A stretch of DNA of 51,164 nt from Clostridiales bacterium UBA7044 (GTDB lineage: Bacteria > Bacillota > Clostridia > Oscillospirales > Oscillospiraceae): assembly GCA_002493965.1 (NCBI GenBank), contig DLAP01000083.1:36144-87307 (forward strand), written 5' to 3'. The position numbers and the translations under genes are program-made. Below are positions 22,901 through 31,938 of this stretch, one piece after another. The notes under the pieces are model-generated. The model did not search any database. It saw only the letters and a list, made by a program, of their open reading frames with translations, and was not told the DNA's origin. Within the stretch, counting starts at the first letter, position 1. Every line of letters starts with the position of its first letter.

Positions 22901-24139
22901 ATGAAGCTATACATTGATCCCGGTACGGGAAGTATGCTTTTTACGATCCTGATCGGCCTGATCGGCGCGGCGATCTATTCCGTCCGCATGATTCTGATCA
23001 AGCTCCGCTTTCGGCTCAGCGGCGGAAAGGCGGAGGAAAATACGAAGAAGATCCCCATTGTGATTTTCTCGGACAACAAGCGCTACTGGGTCAATTTTGA
23101 GCCTATCTGCCGGGAGCTGAATAAGCGGGGCCAAGACGTGGTGTATATGACCGCCTCCCCGGACGATCCGGTTCTGCAAAACCCCTATCCCCACATCCAT
23201 GGCCAGTTTATCGGGGAGGGAAACCGGGCCTACGCCAAGCTGAATTTCCTGAACGCCGACCTTGTACTGGCCACCACCCCCGGACTGGAGGTGTACCAGT
23301 GGAAGCGCTCCAAGGATGTTCGCTTCTATGTCCACATTCCCCATGCTCCCAACGACATCACCCTCTACCGGATGTTCGGTCTGGACAATTATGACGCCGT
23401 GCTGCTTTCCGGCCAGTATCAGGCAGAGCAGATCCGATCCCTGGAGCGCCTGAGAAATCTTCCTCCCAAGGAACTGACCATTGTGGGCATCCCCTACATG
23501 GACGAAATGGCAAAGCGGCTGGAGGCCGCGCCCCCAGTGCCGCCCCATGAAAAGACGGTGCTGCTGGCTCCCTCCTGGGGGTCAAGCGCCATTTTCGCCG
23601 TGTTCGGCGGGGAGATTCTGGACGTACTGCTGAAGACCGACTACCATATTATTGTCCGGCCCCATCCCCAGTCCTTCACCTCGGAAAAGGAGATGCTGGA
23701 AGGGCTGATGGCCCGCTATCCGGATTCCGACAAGCTGGAATGGAACCGGGATACGGACAACTTTGAGGTTCTGCGCCGGTCGGACATCCTGATCTCCGAC
23801 TTCTCCGGCGTGATTTTCGAGTTCTCCCTGATCTACGACAAGCCGGTAATCTACACGGACCCCAAGTTTGACACCGGCCCCTATGACGCCTGGTGGCTGA
23901 AAGAGCCCCTCTGGACGGCGGAAGCCCTTCCAAAAATCGGAAGCCAACTGACCCGGGAGAATATGTCGGACCTGGGGAAGCAATTGGACGCCTGCCTGAC
24001 GGACCCCCGATATGCCCAGGGCAGGCAGGAAGTAAAGGCCGAGACCTGGGAACACCCCGGCGAGGGCGCCGTACGGGTGGCCGAGTACCTGCTAAATAAA
24101 GTCGGGGAGCGCACAGCGGAAAAAACAGAGGTCAAGTAA
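22901..24139 (+). CDS. CDP-glycerol glycerophosphotransferase-like enzyme
   Basis: A 412-residue enzyme of the TagB/TagF (CDP-glycerol:glycerophosphotransferase) family, which transfers glycerol phosphate in teichoic acid synthesis. One N-terminal membrane helix (about 8-28) tethers a GT-B domain. Family motifs: VIFSDNKRYWVNFEPI near the start, IVRPHPQSF near residue 253 and ILISDFSGVIFEFSLIYDKPVIY near 298. A conserved DPGTGS stands at residues 6-11, ahead of the helix. The ATG at 22901 is the natural start; the open frame before it is chance. The next gene begins 1 base after the stop, so both act together. Confidence 0.88.
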   Translation: MKLYIDPGTGSMLFTILIGLIGAAIYSVRMILIKLRFRLSGGKAEENTKKIPIVIFSDNKRYWVNFEPICRELNKRGQDVVYMTASPDDPVLQNPYPHIHGQFIGEGNRAYAKLNFLNADLVLATTPGLEVYQWKRSKDVRFYVHIPHAPNDITLYRMFGLDNYDAVLLSGQYQAEQIRSLERLRNLPPKELTIVGIPYMDEMAKRLEAAPPVPPHEKTVLLAPSWGSSAIFAVFGGEILDVLLKTDYHIIVRPHPQSFTSEKEMLEGLMARYPDSDKLEWNRDTDNFEVLRRSDILISDFSGVIFEFSLIYDKPVIYTDPKFDTGPYDAWWLKEPLWTAEALPKIGSQLTRENMSDLGKQLDACLTDPRYAQGRQEVKAETWEHPGEGAVRVAEYLLNKVGERTAEKTEVK

Positions 24140-24140
24140 T

Positions 24141-26906
24141 ATGTCGATTATGCAAATTTTGGAAACCCTTCTCATCAGCCCTCTGAAGCTGGTGTTTGAG
24201 TTCATATTCAGCATTGCCTATGAGAGCATCGGCCATCCGGGCTGGGCAATTTTCGCTCTGAGCCTGGCCATGAACATTCTGGTGCTGCCCCTGTACCGGC
24301 AGGCGGACGCCATGCAGGAAAAGGCGCGGCAGGTGGAGGAGAAACTCCACGATGGAGTGGCCCATATCAAAAAGACCTTCTCCGGAGACGAGAGAATGAT
24401 GATTTTGCAGGCCTATTACCGGGAAAATCACTATTCTCCCTTGTCCGCTCTGAACGGCTCCGTGTCCCTGCTTTTGGAGATTCCCTTTTTCATCGCCGCC
24501 TATCAGTTCCTGTCCCATCTGGCGCTGCTGGAAGGGGTGTCCTTCGGTCCTATTCAGGATCTCAGTGCTCCGGACGGACTGATCGTCATTGGCAGTGTGC
24601 ATCTGAACTTGCTGCCCATTCTGATGACCCTGGTCAACATGGTTTCCAGCGCTATTTACTTAAAGGGCTTTCCCACGAAAACCAAGGTGCAGCTGTATGC
24701 CATGGCGGTGTTCTTTCTGGTGTTCCTGTACAGCTCTCCCTCGGGGCTGCTGGTTTACTGGACACTAAACAATGTGTTCTCCCTGGTGAAGAACATCTTC
24801 TATAAGCTGAAAAACCCCAGGAAGGTACTGGCCTGCCTGTGTGCGGCTTTGGGACTGGGGCTGATGGTATTTGCTGTTGGATTTTATCAGACGGAAAATG
24901 TAAGAAGCAGGGGGATGCTGATTCCGGTGGGAATGGTTCTCTGGCTGCCCCTGCTGTGGCCGGTGTTACAGAAACGATTCCCTGCAAAACTGGTGGAGGC
25001 ACAGCCTGAACGGAAGCGCTTCCTGCTGGGCTGTGTCTTTCTGACCGTGCTCATCGGCGTGCTGATCCCCTCTGCTTATATTGCCGCGTCACCTCAGGAG
25101 TACATTGACATCAACCATTTTCACGCGCCGATTCTCTATATGCTCAGTTCCTGCCTGACCGCGGCCGGATTCTTCCTGGTGTGGCTGTCGGTGTTTTACT
25201 GGCTGGCAGGGGACAAGGGGAAGGCGGTATTGGATAAGCTGATCTTCTGCGTCTGTACTCTGGCCTCCATCAACTTCGTGTTCTTTGGCAGAGGAATGGG
25301 GGTCATCTCTTCCACGCTCCAATATGAGGTGTACCAGGGATTTGGCGGTCTGGAGCAGAACCTGAACCTGCTGGTCATGGTGGTGGGCTTTGTGGTGCTG
25401 TACTGGCTTGCCGGGAAACAGAAAAAGCTTGCCCAGTTTGGCCTGCTGACGGTGGGAGCCGCCATGGTGGTGATGTCCGCCATGAACGTCATCGGCATCC
25501 AGAAATCCACGGACAGTGTGAAGAACTATACCAGCGCCATGACGGAGGAGACGCCCTATTTCCAGCTGAGCAAACAAGGAAAAAATGTGGTGGTGCTCAT
25601 GTTTGACCGGGCCCTGGGCATTGACGTTCCCTATATCTTCCAGGAAAAACCGGAACTGAAGGAACAGTTTGCCGGATTTACCTATTACAGCAATACCATC
25701 TCCCACGGCGGCGCTACCAATTTCGGCGTACCGGCCATGATGGGCGGCTACGAATATACCCCGGTGGAAATGAACCGGCGGGACACGGAGCCTATGGTGG
25801 ACAAGCACGATGAAGCCCTTAAGGTCATGCCCCGGCTCTTCAGCGACAGCGGCTATGATGTGACGGTGTGCGATGCTCCCTACGCAGGGTATCAGTGGAT
25901 CCCGGATCTGTCCATTTATGATGAAATCCCCGGGGTGAAAACCTGGCTGACGGAGGGGAAATTCAATGAAGTGGACAGCACTGAAATTGAGATTGAGAAC
26001 AACAACCGGAACTTCTTCTGCTTCAGCCTGATGAAATGCATGCCGGTGATTGTCCAGCCCACTCTGTACGAGGGAGGAAGATACCACAACCTGGGCAGGA
26101 AGGCCGGTTCTACCGATCAGATCGTAGAGAATCCCTCTAAGGCGGAGGGAAATGACACCGCGTTTCTGAATGGCTATCATGTGGCCCTCCATTTGCCGGA
26201 GATCACCCGGGTGACAGAGGAGAAGGAAGACACCTTCCTGTTCCTGTGCAACAACATGACCCATGAACCTGCCCTTCTTCAAGAGCCAGACTATGTTCCT
26301 ACAGAATGGGTGGATAATACCGCCTACGACGAAGCCCATGAGGACCGGTTCTATGTGAACGGCAGGCAGCTGATTGTAGAGGAGGGGGAACAGATGTCCC
26401 ACTACCATACGAATATGGCCATGTTCCTGCTTGTGGGCCAGTGGCTGGACTACCTCCGGGAAAACGACGTCTATGACAATACCCGGATCATCCTGGTTTC
26501 TGACCACGGGAAAAATGTATGGCAGATGGCGGAGCTTTTTGCGGAAAACAACGGAGGGACGGAAGACCTGGGACGATACTGTCCCCTGCTGATGGTAAAG
26601 GATTTTGGCAGCCAGGAGTTTACCACGTCCGATACCTTTATGACGACGGCAGATGTGCCAGTGCTTGCGTCAGAGGGGCTGATCGAGAACCCCGTGAATC
26701 CCTACACCGGGAAGAAGCTGACCATGGAGGAAAAGACGGCCCATCCCCAGTTTATCACCCTGTCCCATGATTGGAGTGTGGACGAAAACGGCGGTACCAC
26801 CTTCCTGCCCTCCACCTGGGCCAGCGTCATGGACAATCTGTGGGATCTGAGTAACTGGACGTTCTATTCCGGCGAAACCATCCTGAAGGAACATGCCGCG
26901 CCATAA
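24141..26906 (+). CDS. YidC/Oxa1-like domain fused to LtaS/sulfatase-like domain
   Basis: A 921-residue membrane protein with two parts. Residues 1-235 resemble YidC/Oxa1 insertase: a first helix, a cytoplasmic hairpin rich in charge (AMQEKARQVEEKLHDG), then helices with SPSGLLVYWTLNNVFSL as in YidC. Helices follow to about 460. Residues 480-915 resemble the alkaline phosphatase/sulfatase superfamily, as in lipoteichoic acid synthase: VVVLMFDRA (about 481, metal Asp), ISHGGATNFGVPAMMGGY (about 519, likely Thr nucleophile) and VSDHGKN (about 785, metal Asp/His). It pairs with the CDP-glycerol enzyme just upstream, so a polyglycerol-phosphate or related polymer is a fair guess. A strong terminator follows. 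Confidence 0.85.
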   Translation: MSIMQILETLLISPLKLVFEFIFSIAYESIGHPGWAIFALSLAMNILVLPLYRQADAMQEKARQVEEKLHDGVAHIKKTFSGDERMMILQAYYRENHYSPLSALNGSVSLLLEIPFFIAAYQFLSHLALLEGVSFGPIQDLSAPDGLIVIGSVHLNLLPILMTLVNMVSSAIYLKGFPTKTKVQLYAMAVFFLVFLYSSPSGLLVYWTLNNVFSLVKNIFYKLKNPRKVLACLCAALGLGLMVFAVGFYQTENVRSRGMLIPVGMVLWLPLLWPVLQKRFPAKLVEAQPERKRFLLGCVFLTVLIGVLIPSAYIAASPQEYIDINHFHAPILYMLSSCLTAAGFFLVWLSVFYWLAGDKGKAVLDKLIFCVCTLASINFVFFGRGMGVISSTLQYEVYQGFGGLEQNLNLLVMVVGFVVLYWLAGKQKKLAQFGLLTVGAAMVVMSAMNVIGIQKSTDSVKNYTSAMTEETPYFQLSKQGKNVVVLMFDRALGIDVPYIFQEKPELKEQFAGFTYYSNTISHGGATNFGVPAMMGGYEYTPVEMNRRDTEPMVDKHDEALKVMPRLFSDSGYDVTVCDAPYAGYQWIPDLSIYDEIPGVKTWLTEGKFNEVDSTEIEIENNNRNFFCFSLMKCMPVIVQPTLYEGGRYHNLGRKAGSTDQIVENPSKAEGNDTAFLNGYHVALHLPEITRVTEEKEDTFLFLCNNMTHEPALLQEPDYVPTEWVDNTAYDEAHEDRFYVNGRQLIVEEGEQMSHYHTNMAMFLLVGQWLDYLRENDVYDNTRIILVSDHGKNVWQMAELFAENNGGTEDLGRYCPLLMVKDFGSQEFTTSDTFMTTADVPVLASEGLIENPVNPYTGKKLTMEEKTAHPQFITLSHDWSVDENGGTTFLPSTWASVMDNLWDLSNWTFYSGETILKEHAAP

Positions 26907-26921
26907 CACGCAGAGAGCAAA

Positions 26922-26957
26922 AATTTCCGGTATCGGATTATTCCGATACCGGAAATT
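26922..26957. terminator. Bidirectional terminator between module and trkH
   Basis: A perfect 16-bp stem (26922-26937/26942-26957) with loop TTAT lies between the two convergent genes. T-rich and A-rich flanks let it serve both strands. Confidence 0.88.
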
Positions 26958-26974
26958 GACTTTTGGACGCCGGC

Positions 26975-28423
26975 TTATCGCCGCTTCCAGGTGCTTCTGG
27001 AGAACAGCACCAGAATGGGGAAGATCTCCAGCCGCCCTGCCAGCATGCTGAAGGACAGCAGCAGCTTACTGAAGCTGCTGTAAGCGGCAAAGTTGCAGGT
27101 GGGGCCTACGGCATCCAGGCCGGGGCCGATGTTATTAAAGGTGGCGAGAGCGGCGGACAGGTTGGTCTCCACGGAGAATCCGTCCAGGGATAGCAGAATA
27201 AAGATGACCACCACGATCACCACATAGGCGGCAAGGTAGGCGTTGGTATTGGAAAGGACCTTTTCGTCTACAATTTCGCCATTGTTTCGGATCAGCTCCA
27301 CCTTCCGGGGCTGGAGCATCTGCCGGATGTTCCGGCGAAGACCTTTGAGCAGAAGCAGCACCCGGGCCACCTTCAAGCCGCCGCCGGTGGAGCCGGCGCA
27401 GGCACCTACAATCATGAGACACAGAAGAATGGTCTTGGAAAAGACTGGCCACAGGTCAAAGTCCGTGGTGGCAAAGCCGGTGGTGGTGATGATGCTGCTG
27501 ACCTGGAAGGCAGCATGGCGGAGGGTTTCTCCAAGAGAACCGTAAAGACCCCGGATGTTCCAGGCAATCAGGGCTACGCTGCCGAGAATGATACCCAGAT
27601 AGGTCCGCAGCTCCTCGTCCAGGGCTACGCTCTTCCACTGCCGGAGCAGCAGAAGGTAGTAGCAGCTGAAGTTCACCCCGAACAGGGCCATAAACACGGT
27701 GGTGACGTTTTGCAGATAGGGACTATAGCTTGCCAGGGAGTCGTTCTTCACGCCGAAGCCGCCGGTTCCGGCTGTGCCAAAAGCGGTGCAGACAGCCTCA
27801 AACAGAGGCATACCGCCCACCACCAGGAAGAGGATGTTGAGAACGGTGAGACCAATATAAATGAGATACAGGATCCCGGCGGTTTTACGCATCTTGGGCA
27901 CCAGCTTGCCCACGTTGGGGCCTGGGCTTTCTGCCCGTAATAGGTGCATGGTGAAGCCCTGCCCCTTCTCGCCGGTAAAGGCCAGCAGGAATACCAGTAC
28001 GCCCATGCCGCCCAGCCAGTGGCTGAAGCTGCGTCAGTACAGGATGCCCTTGCTTAACCTCTCCACTTCCGGTACAATGGAAGCGCCGGTGGTGGTAAAG
28101 CCGGAGACAATTTCAAAGAAGCAGTTGATATAGCCGGAGATTTCCCCGGAAAGGTAGAAGGGCAGGCAGCCCACTAAGCTCAGTACGATCCAGCTGATTC
28201 CCACGCATACGAGGCCCGCCTTGGCGTTGAAAGCGCTGGGGGCCCCCCGACAGATCAGGAACAGGCCCACCGCCAGAAGCCCGATTACCGCCATGGAAAT
28301 CAGAAAAGCCTCCGCCGCCGGGGTGTCTCCGCAATAAAAGCTGATGCAGAAGGCGGGGATCATGAAGATGCCCTCAATGGATAGGATCTGGGCGAGAAAC
28401 CGCCCCATCATTTTGTAGTTCAT
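26975..28423 (-). pseudogene. trkH: trkH potassium channel subunit with in-frame TGA
   Basis: One frame of 483 codons encodes a complete TrkH/KtrB-type K+ channel subunit, except that codon 130 is TGA (28036-28034). The four selectivity loops are all present: SGFTTTGAS, TAFGTAGTGGFG, SSIITTTGFATTDF and FNNIGPGL. The TGA stands where homologues read Trp in GxLYWRSFxHWLGGMG; a single G-to-A change (TGG to TGA) explains it. Without readthrough the product stops after two to three helices. A downstream ATG (28006) opens the rest, but no good ribosome binding site stands before it. It follows trkA by 12 bases. A real nonsense mutation, recoding and sequencing error are all possible. Confidence 0.85.
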
Positions 28424-28435
28424 GAAAGCGCCTCT

Positions 28436-29794
28436 TTACGCGAAAATATCGCCGAACTGCCGAATGACCTCCCGGCCGTTGGTGACGATGATCACCGTGT
28501 CGCCCTTCTGGAAGGAGGAGTCGCCGTTGGCGATCTCCGTGGAGGCGCCGTGGGAAATGCTGACCAGCAGCACATTGGGCTTGAGCTTGATTTCCTTTAG
28601 GGGCTTGCCGCAGTAACGGGTGTCCTCCTCCACCAAAAACTCCATGGCCTCCGCCTGACCGTCGGCAATGGAATGGACGGAGACGGCGGCGCCGGTCTGG
28701 TTCTCCATGGCCCGGACGTAACGGACGATGTTGCTGCATACCAGTTCTCTGGGGCAGATCACGCTGCCGAGAGACAGGCTCCCAAGAACACTGCGGTTGC
28801 CCGAATGGCTGATTTTGGTGATGACCTGGGGGATCCCCTGGGCGGCAGCGTAAAGGGAGACAATCATATTCAGCTCGTCCAGTCCCGTCAGCGTTACCAT
28901 GGCGTCGGCGCGGAGAAGCCCCTCATTGGCCAGCAGATCCTGGTCGCTGGCGTCCCCCTGGAGAATCTCCACCCCGGGAAGCTTGGCGCACAGCTCCTGA
29001 CAGTGCTTGGGGTCCTTTTCCAGGATCCGGACGGAAATCCCCGCCTTTTTCAGGCGTTTGGCCAGGTAGTAGCTGATGCGGCCGCCGCCGCAGAGGGTGA
29101 CGCTGTGTACCCGGCGGGTGAGGATTCCCAGGTTTTTCAGCAGAGTGGTCAGATTCTGGGACAGGGCCGTGACGAAAATCCGGTCCCCCTCCCGCAGGGT
29201 AAAATCGCCCTTGGGGGCCACCGCGCTGCCGCCCCGGATGACCGCGCAGACCAGCACCTGGCACTTGACGATGGTTCGCAGGTCCATCAGCTGAACATTG
29301 CACAGCTTGCTCCCCGCGTCCACCCGGATTTCCACAATTTCTGTCCGGCCCTTGGCGAAGGTGTCCCGGCGGAGAAAGCCCGGATATTTGAGCAGCCGCT
29401 CAATTTCGGAGGCGGCCCGATCCTCGGGGTTGATGATCATGTTCAGACCGAATACATCCCGCATCCGGTAGATCTGCTCGGTGTACTCGGGATTTCGGAT
29501 CCGGGCGATGGTATGGAGCTTCGGATTTAAGGAGTGGGCGGTGGTGCAGCACAGCAGGTTAATTTCATCCTGGCTGGTGGCGGCAATGAGCAGATCCGCG
29601 TCTTTTACTCCGGCCTGCTGCAGTACGCGCATGGAGGCGCAGTTGCCATGGACGGAAATCACGTCGTAGCGCTCCACGCTGGACTCCAGGACCTGGGAAT
29701 TGGAATCAATAACGGTGACGTCATAGCCTTCGGAGGAAAGCTGCCGGGTCAGCATGGAGCCAACCTTGCCATCCCCTGCGATGATAATATTCAT
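28436..29794 (-). CDS. trkA: Trk potassium uptake regulatory subunit TrkA
   Basis: A 452-residue cytoplasmic protein made of two RCK halves. Each has a Rossmann NAD(H)-binding fold, MNIIIAGDGKVGSMLTRQL at the N-terminus and VTLCGGGRISYYLAKRL near 225, followed by a TrkA-C domain. It gates the TrkH pore according to nucleotide state. The ATG at 29794 follows AGGAGG by 6 bases and begins exactly at the Rossmann strand. First gene of a trkA-trkH unit whose trkH is interrupted, so the system may be dead or depend on readthrough. Confidence 0.95.
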   Translation of the reverse strand: MNIIIAGDGKVGSMLTRQLSSEGYDVTVIDSNSQVLESSVERYDVISVHGNCASMRVLQQAGVKDADLLIAATSQDEINLLCCTTAHSLNPKLHTIARIRNPEYTEQIYRMRDVFGLNMIINPEDRAASEIERLLKYPGFLRRDTFAKGRTEIVEIRVDAGSKLCNVQLMDLRTIVKCQVLVCAVIRGGSAVAPKGDFTLREGDRIFVTALSQNLTTLLKNLGILTRRVHSVTLCGGGRISYYLAKRLKKAGISVRILEKDPKHCQELCAKLPGVEILQGDASDQDLLANEGLLRADAMVTLTGLDELNMIVSLYAAAQGIPQVITKISHSGNRSVLGSLSLGSVICPRELVCSNIVRYVRAMENQTGAAVSVHSIADGQAEAMEFLVEEDTRYCGKPLKEIKLKPNVLLVSISHGASTEIANGDSSFQKGDTVIIVTNGREVIRQFGDIFA

Positions 29795-29832
29795 GGAAAG
29801 CCTCCTGATTTGGCCGATTTCATTTACCCTAC

Positions 29833-29861
29833 AATATAGCAAAAATAGTAAGGAAAAGCAA
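29833..29861 (-). promoter_or_regulatory. Promoter of trkA-trkH
   Basis: On the minus strand TTGCTT (29861-29856), 17-base spacer, TATATT (29838-29833). Confidence 0.7.
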
Positions 29862-29909
29862 CTGTTTTTCCAGAAAAAGGCAATTTCTGGAGAAAAGCAA
29901 AAATATAAG

Positions 29910-29938
29910 TTGAAAAATCCAGGGATATCCTATATAAT
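29910..29938 (+). promoter_or_regulatory. Promoter of the CofE-like gene
   Basis: TTGAAA (29910-29915), 17-base spacer, perfect TATAAT (29933-29938); divergent from the trkA promoter. Confidence 0.8.
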
Positions 29939-30003
29939 AGTTACGCGAATTTTGAACACAACCGGGTCAGGAGGGAATATCCGCCGGGGAAACGAGGTTG
30001 ATT

Positions 30004-31191
30004 ATGGAAAGAAAAGTCGGAACCGTGTCCAGAGGCATTCGCTGCCCCATTATCCGGGAGGGAGACGACCTGGCAAAAATCGTGGTGGCGAGCGTCTTGG
30101 ACGCCGCTCAGAGCGAAGGCTACAGCCTGCGGGATCGGGACGTGGTGGCTGTGACCGAGTCCGTGGTGGCCCGGGCCCAGGGTAACTATGCCTCCATTGA
30201 CGCCATTGCCACGGATGTCCGCCGGAAGCTTGGCGGGGAGACCATCGGTGTGATTTTCCCCATTCTGTCCCGGAACCGGTTTGCCATCTGCCTGCGGGGC
30301 ATTGCCCGGGGGGCCAAGAAGATCGTGCTGATGCTCAGCTACCCCTCCGACGAGGTGGGCAATGAGCTGGTGTCCCTGGATAAGCTGGACGAGGCCGGTG
30401 TCAACCCTTATTCCGACGTGCTGACTCTTCAGAAATATCGGGAACTGTTCGGCGAGAATCGCCATCCCTTCACCTTGGTAGACTATGTGCAGTACTACTC
30501 CGATCTGATCCGGGAAGAGGGCGCGGATGTGGAAGTGATCTTCGCCAACGACCCCCGGGTGATTCTGAACTACACGAAAAACGTGCTGACCTGCGATATC
30601 CACACCCGGGAGCGCACCAAGCGGCTCCTGCGTGCTGCCGGAGCAGAGAAGGTCTGCGGTCTGGACGACATCCTGAACGCCCCTGTGGACGGCAGCGGCT
30701 GCAACGAGCGGTTCGGTCTGCTGGGGTCCAACAAGTCCACCGAGAATAAGGTCAAGCTGTTCCCCCGGGACTGCAATGACCTGGTGCTGAAAATCCAAAA
30801 GAGCTTCCTGGAAAAGACCGGCAAGCACGTGGAGGTCATGGTCTATGGCGACGGCGCTTTTAAGGATCCCGTGGGCAAGATCTGGGAGCTGGCGGACCCC
30901 AGCGTTTCCGTGGCCCACACCCCTGGTCTGGAGGGCACCCCCAACGAGCTGAAGTTAAAATATCTGGCGGACAACGACTATGCCGACCTAAGTGGTGAGG
31001 CGCTGAAGACCGCCATTGAGGACGCCATCCGGGCAAAGGGCAATCTGGCAGGCTCTATGGCCTCCCAGGGCACCACCCCCCGCCGCCTGACGGATCTGAT
31101 TGGCTCTCTGTGCGATCTGACCTCCGGGTCTGGAGACAAGGGCACCCCGGTCATTCACATTCAGGGGTATTTCGACAACTATACCAACTGA
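30004..31191 (+). CDS. Coenzyme F420-0:L-glutamate ligase-like (CofE family)
   Basis: A 395-residue protein of the CofE/F420_ligase family, which adds glutamate through its gamma-carboxyl with GTP. The N-terminal RDRDVVAVTESVVARAQGNY and the C-terminal VMVYGDGAFKDPVGKIWELADP are recognisable family segments. It is longer than the archaeal CofE (about 250) and no other F420 gene is in the window; F420 is not expected in these anaerobes, so the real substrate is probably another acid. The ATG at 30004 follows GAGG (29994-29997) by 6 bases. It has its own promoter and a terminator hairpin. Confidence 0.82.
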   Translation: MERKVGTVSRGIRCPIIREGDDLAKIVVASVLDAAQSEGYSLRDRDVVAVTESVVARAQGNYASIDAIATDVRRKLGGETIGVIFPILSRNRFAICLRGIARGAKKIVLMLSYPSDEVGNELVSLDKLDEAGVNPYSDVLTLQKYRELFGENRHPFTLVDYVQYYSDLIREEGADVEVIFANDPRVILNYTKNVLTCDIHTRERTKRLLRAAGAEKVCGLDDILNAPVDGSGCNERFGLLGSNKSTENKVKLFPRDCNDLVLKIQKSFLEKTGKHVEVMVYGDGAFKDPVGKIWELADPSVSVAHTPGLEGTPNELKLKYLADNDYADLSGEALKTAIEDAIRAKGNLAGSMASQGTTPRRLTDLIGSLCDLTSGSGDKGTPVIHIQGYFDNYTN

Positions 31192-31206
31192 TTTCCAAAG
31201 ATAGGG

Positions 31207-31231
31207 GGGCCGCCGGAAAAGGCGGCCCTTT
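31207..31231 (+). terminator. Terminator of the CofE-like gene
   Basis: An 8-bp stem GGGCCGCC/GGCGGCCC (31207-31214/31221-31228) with a 6-base loop and TTT after it, 15 bases past the stop. Confidence 0.75.
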
Positions 31232-31263
31232 CGAGTTGCCAAAACAAAGGAAGGAGCCTTGCC

Positions 31264-31926
31264 GTGCAGTATCTCATCTCATTTTTGGAGGGTATCATTA
31301 CCTTCATTTCCCCCTGCCTGCTGCCCATGCTGCCCATTTACGTGAGCTACTTTGCAGGCGGCGGAGAGCGTACCATGAAGAAAACCCTGACTGGCGCCCT
31401 GGGCTTTGTGCTGGGCTTTACCCTGGTGTTCATGGCCATGGGGGCGCTGGCGGGCAGTGTGGGCGCCCTGCTGACGAAATATGCCTTCTGGGTCAATTTG
31501 ATTGGCGGCCTGATTGTAATTCTGTTTGGCCTGAGCTATATGGGTTTGTTCCGGCTGAGCCTGTTTCAGGGCATGAAGGGGACCGTAAAAACCGGGGAGC
31601 TTGGTTTCTTTTCCGCTTTTGCCTTCGGTGTGATCTTCTCCGTGGGCTGGACCCCCTGCGTGGGGGCGTTCCTTGGCTCCGCCCTGATGCTGGCCTCCCA
31701 ACGGGGACATGTGCTGGAGGGAATGGGAATGCTGCTGTGCTACTCCCTGGGCCTGGGGATCCCCTTCCTCCTCAGCGCCGTCCTCATCGACAAATTGAAG
31801 TCCGCTTTCAGCTGGATCAAGGGGCACTATTCGGTCATCAATAAAATCTGCGGTGGGCTGCTGGTCCTGGTTGGCGTGTGTATGGCCACGGGAATCCTGG
31901 GAAAGCTTCTCGCGCTGCTGAGTTAA
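31264..31926 (+). CDS. ccdA: CcdA-type thiol-disulfide membrane protein
   Basis: A 220-residue, six-helix membrane protein that carries reducing equivalents from cytoplasmic thioredoxin to the outside. The two redox cysteines are in ISPCLLPMLP (residue 18) and GWTPCVGAFLG (about 139), the CcdA/DsbD-beta signature. It starts with GTG at 31264 behind AAGGAG. The TlpA/ResA-like gene 12 bases downstream is the likely acceptor, and a thioredoxin lies 2 kb away. No cytochrome c genes are near, so it may serve extracytoplasmic disulfide repair. Confidence 0.92.
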   Translation: MQYLISFLEGIITFISPCLLPMLPIYVSYFAGGGERTMKKTLTGALGFVLGFTLVFMAMGALAGSVGALLTKYAFWVNLIGGLIVILFGLSYMGLFRLSLFQGMKGTVKTGELGFFSAFAFGVIFSVGWTPCVGAFLGSALMLASQRGHVLEGMGMLLCYSLGLGIPFLLSAVLIDKLKSAFSWIKGHYSVINKICGGLLVLVGVCMATGILGKLLALLS

Positions 31927-31938
31927 GGAGGGAAGACC

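Noticed and set aside
25089..26507. 472-codon open frame opposite the YidC-LtaS-like gene
   Set aside because: It is the antisense shadow of a clear gene; rich in His/Val/Gln without any recognisable motif.
28006..28036. TGA in trkH as a selenocysteine codon
   Set aside because: A small hairpin (5-bp stem, 3-base loop) lies after it, but the loop lacks the expected G/U, homologues have Trp, and no Sec role is known in TrkH.
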